Shown: positions 1 to 11,572, counted from the stretch's first letter. The stretch: DNA of 64,000 nt from Rattus norvegicus (GCF_036323735.1 NC_086027.1:92082662-92146661); one strand, 5' to 3'. The notes: generated by a model from the letters alone, not told the origin. Numbers and translations are program-made.

Positions 1-546
1 GTGGTGCAACAAGGAAGGCAACAGTCACAATCTAGCCTAAAGTTACAGCAGCATCATACCATAACACTAAGCTCTAACAAAAACAATAACGTCAGCAGCA
101 AGGTTAGTCACCATCTAGATTAAGAAGTGGTTTTATGTAGCTTAAGTATTCTCTATCAGAATTACTTAGGATCAGAAACATTTTGGTATTTAGATATTTT
201 TTGGGGGATTAGAATATCTGCATACACCTAATGTCTGATCTTAGACATAGGTCCCTAACCTAAACCAGGGTTTGTTTGCTTTGTGTAGAACTAGTACACA
301 CAGCCTAAAGGTAGCATTATACAAAATTTTCAGTGTTCCTGATTTCAACTGCAACTGCCACATGTGGTCAAACATCAGCTATCCCCTTGTGGTAGCTTGT
401 CAGTACTCGAAAGTTTTGGGCACTGAAGTCTAGGATTTGCATTTATAATCTGGGCAACCTCGTCTTGCATGCCAAATTTGAAAAGTCAGTCAGTTCATTT
501 CCATTTTACAAGAAGATTTTTGGCAGTGGTAGTCCCACAGCTCATA
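1..546. other. Unique AT-rich non-coding sequence
   Basis: No repeat family, coding signal or CpG-rich segment was recognised here. Open frames are short and begin or end arbitrarily. Confidence 0.5.
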
Positions 547-640
547 TTTTTATTATTTTTCCATTTATTTATGTATTCATTCATTCATTCACTTTATATC
601 CTGATCATTGCCCCCTACCCTACCTTAGATTTTTAAATGT
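547..640 (-). mobile_element. Old L1 3' end fragment (antisense)
   Basis: A T-rich start (TTTATTTATGTATTCATTC) followed by a pyrimidine-rich stretch (CCTGATCATTGCCCCCTACC) matches the layout of a muroid L1 3' terminus read in antisense. The fragment is short and diverged, with a small TTCA tandem inside it. The family is inferred and no TSD was identified. Confidence 0.4.
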
Positions 641-729
641 GAGCCTTTTCAAATAATATTCTGCATTGTTCCTTAAAATCAAATAACTGTCAGAGTATGC
701 ACCATAGTTTTAGTTTGAAAAGTATACCT

Positions 730-732
<3 letters not shown>

Positions 733-770
<38 letters not shown>
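733..770. repeat. (AT)19 microsatellite
   Basis: An uninterrupted alternating AT run of 38 bases, self-complementary and so able to form cruciforms. Confidence 0.97.
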
Positions 771-773
<3 letters not shown>

Positions 774-789
774 GCACATAGCATATTTC

Positions 790-1226
790 TTCTAAAATAA
801 AGCAGGCAATTCCAATCGACTGGGACTCATGGGGGCTCACAGAGATCAGGGAACATGTACGGGTCTGATCTAGGTCTTCCGCATACGCCATGGCTGAGTA
901 ACTAGGTGTTCTTGTTGGATTTCTTACAGAGGGAGTAGGGGCTCTCTCTGACTTTTTGCCTGTTTGTTGGACTCTCCTCCTCCTACTGGTTTGCCTTGTC
1001 CAGCCTTGAGGTGATGGTATGTGCCTGGTCTTATTGTAGTTTGTTATGCTTTGTTGGGTTGACATCCCTGGGAGGCCTGCTTTGTTCTGAGGAGAGGCAA
1101 AGGTAGGTGCATAGAATGGAGAGGGGTGGGGGTGGGAAGAGAGACCCAGGAGAGGTAATGGAGGAGAAACTATAATCTGGATATAATATGTGAAAGAAAA
1201 TTTTAAAAAATCAAATAAAGTAGGCC
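790..1226 (+). mobile_element. L1 3' UTR, Lx-like, sense
   Basis: The segment reads as a muroid Lx-type L1 3' untranslated region. Landmarks are GGGACTCATGGGGGCTCACA, a TTTTTGCCTG...TTGGACTCTCCTCCTCCTACTGG-type block and CCTTGTCCAGCCTTGAGG near 1000, ending in an A-rich tail at about 1198-1226. No ORF2 sequence is attached, so it is strongly 5'-truncated. The open frame at 679-1065 on the minus strand crosses the AT run and this UTR and is not a gene. Confidence 0.75.
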
Positions 1227-1584
1227 CTTAAAACATCAGGTAAAGAAATACAGGATGTGAATTTATTGGCAATGTTATTAAATCTTAATTTGCTTGTTAA
1301 AAATTTAATATGACACTACATAGTTTGATTTTACTGGGGTGTTGCTATATGTCACAGACATGGAATGGAGTGGATGGTACTTTATGCAGGATCTAAATAG
1401 CTTTCAGCACAAAGGAATTTTACACTAATAGAGATTGAATAGCACACGCCTGTGCTGGAGGAGGAAACCAAGAGGTAGCTCTTACTGCAATCCTACTCTC
1501 ACACTTGGTTTACAAAGCAACTTCAAACCATCAGAATTGACCATTAAGTACAAAAAATGTGGGAAAGAATAAAATCTTTCATTT
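1227..1584. other. Unique sequence between L1 copies
   Basis: About 360 bases with no recognised repeat. It holds the left flank of the inverted L1 that follows. Confidence 0.45.
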
Positions 1585-2240
1585 GCCTTACAGAAGCTTT
1601 GCAGTTTTATGAGGTCCCATTTGTGTATTCTTGATCTTAGACCATAAGCCATTGGTGTTCTGTTTAGGAAAATTTCCCCTGTGCCTATGTGTTCAAGTCC
1701 CTTCCTCACTTTCTCTTCTATTAGTTTGAGCATATCTGGTTTTATGTGGAAGTCTTTGATCCAATTGAACTTGAGTTTTGTACAAGGAGATAAGAATGGG
1801 TTAATTTGCATTCTTCTGTGTGTTAACCTCCAGTTGAACCAGCACCATTTGTTGAAAATGCTGTCTTTTGCCATTGGATAGTTTTAGCTCTTTTGTGAAT
1901 GATCAAGTGACCATAGGTGTGTGGGTTCATGTCTGGGTCTTCAATTCTATTCCATTGATCTACCTGCCTGTCTCTTTACCAATACCATACAATTTTTTAT
2001 CACTATTGCTTTGTAATACTACTTGAGGTCAGGGATGGTGATTCCCCCAGAAGTTCTTTTATTTTTGAGAATAGTTTTTGCTATCTTGGGTTTTTTGTTT
2101 TTCTAAATGAATCTGCACATTACTCTTTCTAATTCTATGAAGAATTGAGTTGGAATTTTGATGGGGATTGCATTGATTCTGTAGATTGCTTTTGGCAAGA
2201 TGGCCACTTTTTCTATATTAATCCTGCCAATCCATGAACA
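1585..2240 (-). mobile_element. Inverted 5' segment of a twin-primed L1 (ORF2 part)
   Basis: On the minus strand this encodes an ORF2p stretch after the reverse transcriptase domain. It is visible as KDSIFNKWCWFNW, PCTKLKFNWIKDFHIKPD and SRIHKWDLIKLQSFCKA, with the MDWQD-type region at the upper end. It is the same part of ORF2 as 63220-63850. Homology stops sharply near 1585, after the SFCKA codons. Directly adjacent at 2241 begins the ORF2 3' end in the opposite orientation. An inverted 5' piece followed by a correctly oriented 3' piece is the usual outcome of twin priming during target-primed reverse transcription. The segment is not functional. Confidence 0.85.
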
Positions 2241-3345
2241 TGGAAATTAGTCTGGTGGTTCCTCAGAAAATTGGACATAGTACTACCTGAGGACCAAGCT
2301 GTACCACTCCTGGGCATACACCCAAATGATGTTCCAACATATAACAAGAACACATGCTCCACTATGTTCATAGCAGCCTTATTTATAATAGCCAGAAGCT
2401 GGAAAGAACCCAGATGTCCTTCAACAGAGGAATGGATACTGAAAATTGTGGTACATTTATACAATAGAGTACTAGTCAGCTATTAAAAACAATGACTTCA
2501 TAAAATTCTTAGGTAAATGGCTGGAACTAGAAAATATCTTCCTGAGTGAGGTAACTCAGTCACAAAAGAACCCACATGGTATGCACTCACTGATAAGTGG
2601 ATATTAGCTCAAAAGCTTGGAATACCTAAGAAAAAATTCACAGATCTTATGAAGCTCAAGAAGAAGGAAGATCAAAGTGTGAATGCTTCATTCCTTCTTA
2701 TAATGGAGAAAAATACTCACAGAAGGAAATACAGGGACAAAGATTGGAGCAGGGACTGAAGGAAAGGCCATCCGGAGACTTTCCCACCTGGGAATCCATC
2801 CCATGTGCAGTCAACAAACCCAGTCACTATTGCCAATGCCAAGAAGTGCTGACAGGAGACTGATATGGGTGTCTCCTGAGAGGCTCTGCCAGAATGTTAC
2901 TGATACAGATGAGGATGGTTGCAGCTAACCATTGGACTGAACAAGAGGGCCCCCAATGGAGGAATTAGAGAAAAGACTGAAGGAGCTAAAGGGGTTTTGC
3001 AACCCCATAGAAAGAACAACAGTATCAACCAACCAAACCCCACCTGAGCTCCCAGGGACTTAAACACCAACCAATGAGTACACATGGAGGGACCCATGAC
3101 TGCAGCCACATATGTGGCCTAGGATGGCATTGTCCACCATCAATGAGAGGAAAAGCCCTTGGTCCTGTGAAGGCTCATTTCCCCAATGTAGGGTAATGCC
3201 AGGGCGTTGAGGTTGAAGTGGGTGGGTGGGAATGGGAGCTTCCTCACAGAAGCAGGGGGAGGTGTGAGAGGGCATGGGAAGGGGAAAGGGGAGAAGATTT
3301 GAAGTGTAAATACATAAAATATTCAAGAAAAATAAAATTATAATT
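2241..3345 (+). mobile_element. 3' segment of the same L1: ORF2 end and 3' UTR, sense
   Basis: Plus-strand L1 begins in the codons for the GGSSENW region of ORF2. It runs through the C-terminal part (ARSWKEPRCPSTEEW equivalent, 2390-2440) to the family's ORF2 stop (TAG, 2605-2607). The purine-rich 3' UTR and the A-rich tail at about 3310-3345 follow. The reading frame is interrupted by stops and shifts, so this is an old copy. Between this piece and the inverted one, roughly 150 ORF2 codons are missing, which fits internal deletion at the twin-priming junction. Confidence 0.88.
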
Positions 3346-5154
3346 AAAAAATTCTCATTGGAGTCCTAAAGTCTAATGTTTAGGTGCATGAAGCTGACAC
3401 AGAGAAAAATACATCTACATTTTCACAAAGTGTGGGAGCAAAATTACTCCCATTCTCAAATTGTAAAGAATGTCTATATTTTAGTATCTAATTAGTCTTC
3501 TAACTGTGTATCTGAAGGAAAAAAATCTTAAATAAAATAATAAAACTTTTTGTTGGGTTACTACTGACTAAATTATATTTTGACACATGTGAATAAGTCA
3601 CTTTAAAGCTATCTTACAAGTTTTACTACTTAGCCTAACTGTGAAGACCTTTAAAACAGTATCTGAAAAAAATATCTGGTGACATTACTTCTTTCTGAGC
3701 GCATTTATTCCTAATAACAATGCCATTCCCTGTGTACCACCCGTCATTATCCTGGTATTCAATTACAGTTTTCTATCCCACTTACTGTCAATGATTGTGG
3801 GCTCCCTGGCATGGCTTTCTAATTGTGTCTAACAGCACATGCTCTCTTACAGAAGCTGAACCGGAAGCCAGGAGACAGGCGCCTCCATCAAAGGTTAACT
3901 GAATACCTTTGCCATTTATTCAGCTGTCTTGTTTCTAAGATAAGAATGAACTGAGTTAGTCTTCTCTTGCTTTCTAAATGTAAATAATGAGAAAAAAGTA
4001 ACTGACATACAGGTTCTTATACATCTATGGCTTCATACACTTCTTATTCATAGAAAACTGGTATTATGGCCTGTATGAAACATATCAACAGAAAAAAAAA
4101 TGCTCTCTAAAGAGACTTCAAAATGTACAGCATATAAATGTCCATGTTAGATTTTTATAACTTTATACACTCCCAAATAACTAAGGTTTGGGAAACCTTA
4201 AGCTTTTCTTGGAGACTGCATTTCATCTTCTCCAGAGAAAGCAGAGCACGGAATTTTACCGAGGCTGAGAGAGAGCATGTTTCCTAATTATTAGGACAAT
4301 AGGGCCATTGGCGCAGCAGGGCTGTGTTGCTGCCTCATTAAATGCTGCTGGGAAGACTGAGCTGAGAGCAGAAAGGGAGCAAACCCAGGCACGGCGGTTA
4401 CATAAAGACTGTCTTGCTCCTAAGGAGCTTCAGACACACTTGTCTCCATGCATAAAATATGGTCAGAGAGCCATGACGGATTTCCAAGAGAAATCCTGCG
4501 AAGCTAATATTTCTTGCAAATAATATTTGTAAACAAATGGGGCTTTCACGGGGATTACGTAGGAGGAGTGAAGTCTCAGAGTGTAGAAGTCCTCCTTCAT
4601 TGTGGCTCAGGGAGGAAACAGCAGGTTGTGGGTTTATTAGCTGGTTCTAGGCGGTGTGGAATGGACTGTGTCCTATATAGAAGAGCTTGGTGGTGAGAAA
4701 TGTTTTCCCTTGGGATGGATTATTTAAGCTAACATGTGCCACCCAGGAGAACAGGATGTTTTCTTTTTCACCTACTTTGAGATGAGAGTAGTACTTGACA
4801 GGTTAGATGCCTGCACTGGTTTCCCTGAAGCCTGATGCGTGTATCTCAACTGTAGCTATGATCCAATTACAGGACGTAGACAAAGATGCTGCCATTATCT
4901 GGATCACTAGCGTTTAAAGGCAGGGTCCCTTGAATGGTACTCTGGAAGAGGCCTTGTGACATTTAGTTGGCATAGTGGGAATCTTTAAGTCATGAAGGAG
5001 TTTTTTTGTAGTGTCTTTTTCACCTTTCCTCTTTCGTTTCCTGGCAGCTGTGGGGAACATGTGATTTTCTGCTGTGATATAGGGAAAGTTTCCAAAGGTG
5101 GGTGGTTCAATCAATCATGAAAAGATAATTTAAAAGTCTGGTCATGAGTGACCA
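3346..5154. other. Unique sequence, 1.8 kb
   Basis: No interspersed repeat was recognised. The part from about 4240 to 4570 keeps CpG dinucleotides and AT-rich homeodomain-like words (CCTAATTATTAG, CTAATATTT), and it is described in the findings as a possible conserved block. The open frames 4308-4523 and 4514-4696 show no recognisable protein features. Confidence 0.45.
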
Positions 5155-5359
5155 TTTTCCTTCCCTTCCTTCCTTCCTTCCTTCCTTCCTTCCTTCCTTC
5201 CTTCCTTTTTTCTTTTCTTTCTTTCTTTCTTTCTTCTTTGCTTTCTTTCTTTTTCTTTCTTCTTTGCTTTCTTTCTTTCTTTTTCTTTCTTTCTTTCTTC
5301 TTTGCTTTCTTTCTTTCTTTTTTCTTTCTTTCTTTCTTCTTTCTTTCTTTCTTTCTCTC
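5155..5359. repeat. Pyrimidine tract: (TTCC)n then (TTTC)n with TTTGC interruptions
   Basis: About 205 bases of almost pure pyrimidine on the plus strand. It begins as TTCC tetramers and continues as TTTC tetramers with a repeated higher-order unit containing TTCTTTGCTTTC. All long frames across it (Ser/Phe/Leu or Lys/Arg/Glu proteins) are artefacts. Confidence 0.95.
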
Positions 5360-5489
5360 AAAACTCGTTTATCTCAGGCTTTTGTTATAGCAGCAGAAAG
5401 CCGACTAAAACAGCAACTGGGAGGGTGCTTTATTGGTATTAGATTTTTCTGGTGCCTCCTATGTGTTTGGTTGAATGGCTTCTTTTTTA

Positions 5490-6145
5490 AAAAGATATTT
5501 TATTTATTTACATTTCAAATGTTATCTCCTATCTCCCCTCCCTTTGTTTCTGTGAGGGTGCTCTCTTACTTACCTCCTTGCCCTGGCATTCCCCTACACT
5601 GAGGCATCATCAAGCTTTCATAGGACCAAGGGCCTCCCCTCCCATTAAGGTCTTACAGGGACATCCTCTGTTACATATGTAGCTGGAGCCATGGGTCACT
5701 CCATGTGTACTCTTTGGTTGGTTGTTTAGTTCCCCACACTTTCTCTCCATATTTCCTTCTGTGAATATTTTGTTCCCCTTTCTAAGAGGGACTGAAACAT
5801 CCACACTTTGGTCTTCCTTTTTCTTGAGCTTCATGTGCTCTGTGAACTGTATCTTGTGTATTCTGTGGTATTAGCTTTTGGGCTAATATCCACTTATCAG
5901 TGAGTGCATACCATGTATGTTCTTTTGTGATTGGGCTACCTCACTCAGGGTGATATTTTCTAGTTCCATCCATTTGCCTAAAAGTTTCATGAAGTCATTG
6001 TTTTTAATAGCTGAGTAATATTCCATTGTGTAGATGTACCACATTTTCAGTGCCCATTCCTCTGTTGAAGGGCATCTGGGTTCTTTCCAGCTTCTGGCTA
6101 TTATAAATAAGGCTGCTATGAACATAGTAGAACATGTGTCCTTGT
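5490..6145 (-). mobile_element. L1 3' UTR plus ORF2 C-terminus, antisense
   Basis: Read on the minus strand, this is the end of L1 ORF2 (ARSWKEPRCPSTEEW, YTMEYYSAIKNNDF, then the terminal LISGY and stop at 5883-5885), followed by about 390 bases of 3' UTR and the A-tail near 5490-5510. About 85 C-terminal codons remain open, so this copy is less decayed than the one at 2241-3345, although it is heavily 5'-truncated. Homology ends near 6145. No convincing TSD was found. Confidence 0.9.
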
Positions 6146-6273
6146 TACTGTACATGTTATTGCTACAAGCCCAAATGGGAATGAGGCAGAATTTAAGTTA
6201 CTAATCTGCCATGGCTTCCTGTCATGTGAGTGGTTCAGAGTTGCTCATTTTCTTTGGTAGTATTTTTTAGGAA

Positions 6274-6276
6274 TTT

Positions 6277-6328
<52 letters not shown>

Positions 6329-6331
6329 TTT
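6274..6331. repeat. (TTTC)n microsatellite
   Basis: About 58 bases of TTTC tetramers, pure pyrimidine on the plus strand. Confidence 0.95.
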
Positions 6332-6737
6332 GTCGTGATTCAACAGTCCAAGTGAAACTTCTTTAACAATTTGTTAATAAGTCCATTGGTCAATTTCCCA
6401 GCACAATGAGCACAAAAAACACAATCCTTCTGAGCAATTAGAAAACCACGCGCAGATCTTCTTAGTCCTTCTTCGTCCTTCATCTAACGGCTACTAACAG
6501 CCAAGTATTGTGCAGGATGCTCGTGATAGTCCAGCAAACCACGGGGAGCCAATTCCGGCCTCATGAATTGATATAATATTGAATAAAAAAGGCCTAGAAG
6601 CTACACACCAGAGTGAAATATAAGGAATGTGGAGTTCTATGCCATTATAAAAGAGTATTGATTTCTTTTGCACACACATAGTGAGACTCAGGTCAGGACA
6701 TACGGAGGGTATTAAATTCACTTGAACGATCATAGAA
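6332..6737. other. Unclassified CpG-retaining block between two pyrimidine repeats
   Basis: The block lies between a (TTTC)n and a (TTCC)n repeat and matches no family I recognise. It keeps about ten CpGs by hand count (for example ACCACGCGCAGATC, TAACGGC, TTCCGGCC), more than neighbouring neutral DNA. That would fit a young LTR or a retrocopied transcript. The minus frame 6494-6733 has no recognisable domain. Confidence 0.3.
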
Positions 6738-6786
6738 TTCCTTCCTTCCTTCCTTCCTTCCTTCCTTCCTTCCTTCCTTCCTTCCT
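6738..6786. repeat. (TTCC)12 microsatellite
   Basis: An uninterrupted TTCC tandem ending where the B2-type SINE begins. It may have grown from the pyrimidine-rich antisense tail of that SINE. Confidence 0.95.
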
Positions 6787-6943
6787 GAGTGCTCTGTCTG
6801 CATGTACACCTGCCTGCCAGAAGAGGGCATTAGATTTCTTTATAGATGTTTATGAGCCACCATCTGGTTGCTGGGAATTGAACCTAGGACTTATGGAAAA
6901 GCAACCAGTGCTCTTAACCACTGAACCATTTCACTGGAGCCCA
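6787..6943 (-). mobile_element. B2/B3 SINE, antisense
   Basis: In antisense the segment shows the B2 order of landmarks: CTGCCAGAAGAGGGCATTAGA, GAGCCACCATCTGGTTGCTGGGAATTGAACC split by small changes, GTGCTCTTAACCACTGAACC, and ending CTGGAGCCC. These correspond to the tRNA-related head with its pol III boxes and to the B2 body. Confidence 0.88.
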
Positions 6944-7917
6944 TAGAATGCCATCTTAGACTAGGGAACCCAATTCTGTATCTTCCTTCCTCCATCCCCT
7001 CCCCCACACTCCCACCCTGGCCCTGGCCCATTATACAGCACTACCCAGATCTATGGCCACAAACTGGTGTGTATTGAATATCGTGGAAACACAAATCATG
7101 TATACCTGGATATGTAAGTTTTTCACCCACAGCTTCAAACAATACAAGACAAAACTAGTAACCCAGACACAAACAAGGCAGGGTCTAGATAGTGAAAGCA
7201 GACTGAAGCAGCTGGATAATTAGCAATGGAACAGCTGCTACTCACCTACGCTATTTTTGTTTTTTAAACAGAAATTGCTTCGAGAGGAATTATGTGTCCA
7301 TTTGGTCCGATGCAGGTGTTTTTATTGCTGTGGGATGAGGGGTGATAATATTTTAGACTGTAAGCACTGAAGCCTGGAGGGTACTACTGTAGTCTGATTG
7401 TTTAACAGTTGCTGTGAAAACTATTTCTGCAGAGCATTGGGAAAAAAAATCAACAAAAGTGACACTGCATATTTTCACAGATAATTTAGATGACCACAGA
7501 AGGGCAGTGGATATCTTGTCTAAGTTGAATAATTGTGATATTTAAAGGGAAAAGAACAGCAGCAATGAAACTAGGCATCAAATTTTAATTAGAGTTGGGT
7601 TTTGCATTAAGCATAGTTGTGTAGCCTGCTGCACTGGGCTTAAGACCAATGTGGAAATGCCAGGGGGACAGCAGCATGTCAGACACGGTGTAGCTAATTA
7701 TGATGGATAAGCTTGCAAAAGGCCAGGAAGTCTGCAGCAGGGTGATCAACACACACAGACTTGTTTATTATGGGACAATTATCTAGAGAATTTAATCAGC
7801 AGTGCTGAGCAGTGTTGACCGTAAATCTAAACAATTTCTGCCCACTGTTCAAACTGTCTACTAATAGTTTTCATCTGCTTTTCTCTTTCTCACACTTGAG
7901 GGCAAAATGTGAAAGCA
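6944..7917. other. Unique sequence, about 1 kb, with a possible conserved core
   Basis: No repeat was recognised. From 7540 to 7800 the sequence is AT-rich with several TAATTA-type words (TTTTAATTAGAG, GCTAATTATGATGG, TTTAATCAGC) and balanced G/C islands, as often seen in vertebrate enhancers. This is inference only. Confidence 0.4.
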
Positions 7918-8311
7918 TACACAGATACACACAGACACACACACATATCACACTATACCATATATATCAAACACACACCATACACATCACATACATATAA
8001 CACACACACATACACACACACATACACACCACACCATAAACATCAAACAGGCAGATACAATACACAGACACACACAAAGACACAAAACACACACATGCCA
8101 CACCACACACACAGATATAACACACACAGACACACAAAGACATGTAACACACAAACATGCACCATCACCATCACCACACACATATAAACACACGTACCCA
8201 CATACAGAACACACATAAAACATTACATACACCAAACACAGACACACCATACAAACACACACATACACCACGCACACACAGAGGCACACACATACACACA
8301 TAGAGACACAC
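7918..8311. repeat. Degenerate CA-rich satellite-like tract
   Basis: About 390 bases dominated by CA/CACA words with ATA, GAC and CAT interruptions. It looks like an old expanded (CA)n decayed by point mutation. The long Thr/His frames on plus and Cys/Val frames on minus are artefacts of the repeat. Confidence 0.9.
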
Positions 8312-9579
8312 ACAATTGCAATTGAGATTTACCTCTTCAGTACTATCTCTGTGATTTTATTCTATATAAGAAGGCCAAGAGACCAATTACAACCAGATAT
8401 TGTAGAAGCGGTTAAAGTGGCCAAGAGTTGGCAGTATTCTAGTGTCATCAATTTATCCTAAGGATCTGATCTCTCAATTTGATACTTTCAATCTAGAATC
8501 ATATTTCCACTCTCATCACCCTACTTCTCCATGAGCTTTAGAATTGATCTACAGCTGCTACTCAGACACAGGCACTTTTTTTGTTATCAATTGAAATTCA
8601 ACTTACCTTCATCTGATCTGCTTTTTCCCCTTCCCCCATGGAGGAATTTAGTTTAATTTTGTTTGTTGTTAAAAGCAAGCCCACATGTTCCAAACCAAAG
8701 ACAGTTGGATTTATTTTCCAACCCTTTTATCTTGAATATTTACTTCGTTATGAAAATCTTTCAGTATTGTAGAGTATGATTTGCTTCCCATACCCTTCTT
8801 TGCATTGTCATTATTCCTGTGAACATTCAACTCCTCCTCCTCCTCTACTCTAGATGACTAAATCAAGACTGAAGCATGAAATAATGTTGGAAGGGAGGGA
8901 TGAAACAGAAAGCACACATTATTTAAGCTTATCAAAATGGGGAGGGAGACCAGAACGAAGTCTAAACTCAACTTTGCCAGATCAGGAGAGTTTCTTAATA
9001 GCAGTACTGAGTAGAGGGCTTGCTCAGGAGTCATATAGAAAGAGAAAACACATTTTCCTACACTTCCATAAGCTGACCTAGTTTTACAGTTTGGTATGAG
9101 GTACCCACATATATCAGCTTCCTGCTTTCCCACAGATACTCAGAGATGGAAGCTAGCATATCTCTCTCTCTCTCCCCTCCTGCCCTGCTTCCCTCCCTCC
9201 CCCCCCCCACCCCCTCCGTTCACATTTCAAAGAGATGGCTTCTTGGTCCTTCAGGAAGACAGTTCTGTTTTGTAAACTGCCAAGAGACTTTGCTCAAAAG
9301 ATCAGAGACTGAATCACAAATTACAAAAACAAATTCTAAAGACATTACTCTAGGAAATTTAGAGTTCTTGGACTATGTAACATCAACAACAACAACAAAA
9401 AACCCCATGTTATAGTTGCTTTGAGAGTCAAACTAAGACTTTTTTCTTAGCCAATAGCTCACAGGGCCTTCCTCCCTTCTTCTCCATTCTTATTTCATAT
9501 TACAAGGACTAAAGACTACGCTCTTGTGCTATTTTTGCTACATTGGTACCACTATTTCCTTATATGATAGCCTTTAAAT
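8312..9579. other. Unique sequence with a short CT/C-rich patch
   Basis: No interspersed element was recognised. A small (CTC)n occurs at 8833-8846 and a CT-then-C-rich patch at 9160-9217. The frames 8854-9081 and 9146-9415 have no recognised domain. Confidence 0.45.
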
Positions 9580-9812
9580 CAGCAGTTCTCAACGTGTGTG
9601 CCATGACCCTTTTGATCATGGAATGACCCTTTTGCAGGGTTGCCTGAGACCATTAGCAAACACAGATATTTATCTTACAATTAATAACAGTAGCAAAATT
9701 ACAGTTATGAAGCAGCAATGAAAATAATTTTATGGTTGGGAGGTCAGCAGAGCATGAAGAACTGTATTAAAGAGTCATAGCATTAGGGATATTGAGAACC
9801 ACTGCTTTTAAT
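9572..9812 (-). mobile_element. Non-autonomous hAT DNA transposon (URR1-like MITE) with 8-bp TSD
   Basis: The element (9580-9804) starts CAGCAGTTCTCAAC and ends ATTGAGAACCACTG, which are near-perfect inverted repeats. The interior contains ATGACCCTTTTG, AAAATTACAGTTATGAAG and AAAATAATTTTATGGTTGGG, which I know from the rodent URR1 family of hAT elements. The flanks CTTTAAAT (9572-9579) and CTTTTAAT (9805-9812) form an 8-bp TSD with one mismatch, the size expected for hAT. It is shorter than the full-length family, with no transposase. The minus orientation is relative to the consensus as I recall it. Confidence 0.88.
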
Positions 9813-11571
9813 AGTCTGTGTATAAATATACACATATAATTTCCATGACATTCTCTCATGTAGTGCGACAATACAGCCTCCAAGAGCTAAAGAGCATCTA
9901 ACCAAAACCCTAACACCAGGCATGAGATTTCTCTTTTGAGTTTTTGGCTAGACTTGCTCAAGAGACTTCCAAAACATGACAGACTACCTATTACCTCTTG
10001 TTGCCTCCCAAAGATGGTAGGTGAGTTGCAATTGCTAAAGACACCAAGCACTTCACAAACAGGGCCCAGAGACACGTGAGCAGGAAATAGGCTGAATGAC
10101 TCCGCCCTGAGGACTAGCCTTCATGGTACCAGAAAGCGTCCTGCAAGCTTTCAAAAGAGAAAAGGCATTCCTATCTCGGTATGATGCTTATGAACTACAT
10201 CAATGGGAGGACATTAAGTTGGCTTAATCTCAGAACAAGAATTTTCACCCAGGACTTGCATTTCATCATCAGAGAACCAGGAAAACGTCATGAGAGATTT
10301 TTCCCTAAAGGACAGATGCATAAGACATTAAAGCATGCTTAGAAAGTGCTCTCGATTATGATGTTTAATTGTGTGGCCATAGTGGGTTCCATGCTTTTGT
10401 GTTAAGGATTTTATAATTAGTTAAAATGCCTCGTTCACTGGGTTACAGGTATGGTGCTAAATATAGAAATGTTAGGGTTTTAGCACATGTTCCTTCAGGA
10501 ATATATCTTATGAACAACAATGGTGGCCTTGTGGAAGAGGTCAATAGAAGTCAGAAAATCCTTAGAAATATTTAGAACATTCAATTTTGGTCAATGGTAT
10601 TTGTAGTTTATTCATACTCTTCTTTATGAACCAAGTCTTGAATTGTTTAGAGTCCATCCCTAACCTAGGCTGTCATTGTCTGTATCTAAACAGAGGACTC
10701 TAAACAAGGAGACCCAAAACAGAGACGCCTTGCATGCTTGCCATTCTGTTATGGATGCATTAACAATTCAAAGTACTAAGTAGGATAATGCTGGTGACTT
10801 CATGATACAGGGGATAATTTGTAGAAAGTTCTCTTTTACATTTGAATTACACTCAGTCAAATCAATTAGATCTGTATGCATGACTCTTTAATCATAAGTT
10901 TTATCTTTATTTCAACTTTAACAAGACTGTCAGTTTGGCCACTTTTATTACATTTTATTTGTGCAGCCATTCAAATCTGTAATATTTAGTGGAAAAGGTT
11001 TGATGAAGTTAATTCTTTCTTGTTACTGTCAATTGCAAGGAGTGGAAAAGCACACATGTAATGCATCTTGCTATAGTAATCTGATCTCAAAAGGGGATGA
11101 GACAGCCAAAGCACAGAGGTTGGTAGGGAAGTCAGCCCTACTTAGAGAAAGTGTCATGAGGGGGTAGTGAAAACCCAGGAAAGAAAAACTTCTTGTTCCT
11201 GAAGAAGCTGAGTCACTAAATACTGCACTCCAAGTGAAACAGATCTTGATGTCCCACTTTCAAAGTGAGCAGAGGCAGCTGCCTGCCAGGGGGCGTCTGG
11301 GAATCAGCAGCCAAAACAGGAAGAGACAATAGAGAAGGTTTTACAGTAAGCTTCTTCGGAATCACACATGACCCTCGAGAGGGCAATAGCCCTTCTGTTA
11401 TTAAAAGCGATAGAGAGTTCTAAGATCACAAAGAAAATACTGTTGAACATTGGGTAAATATTAAGAAAAACACTGTCATGTATGATGGCACCTTATGTAT
11501 GTATGGCAGTCAACTGACCCACTCCCTATCTTACAGGCACATGTGATATGGCAGTCTTCCTGGAGAGATGC

Positions 11572-11572
<1 letters not shown>
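9813..11572. other. Unique sequence, 1.8 kb
   Basis: No repeat or exon was recognised. The frames 9887-10075 and 10961-11167 are short and featureless. Confidence 0.45.

Noticed and set aside
5107..5602. Long Ser/Phe/Leu and Lys/Arg/Glu open frames over the pyrimidine tract
   Set aside because: Translation of (TTCC)n/(TTTC)n repeats, which lack stop codons. No unique protein sequence.
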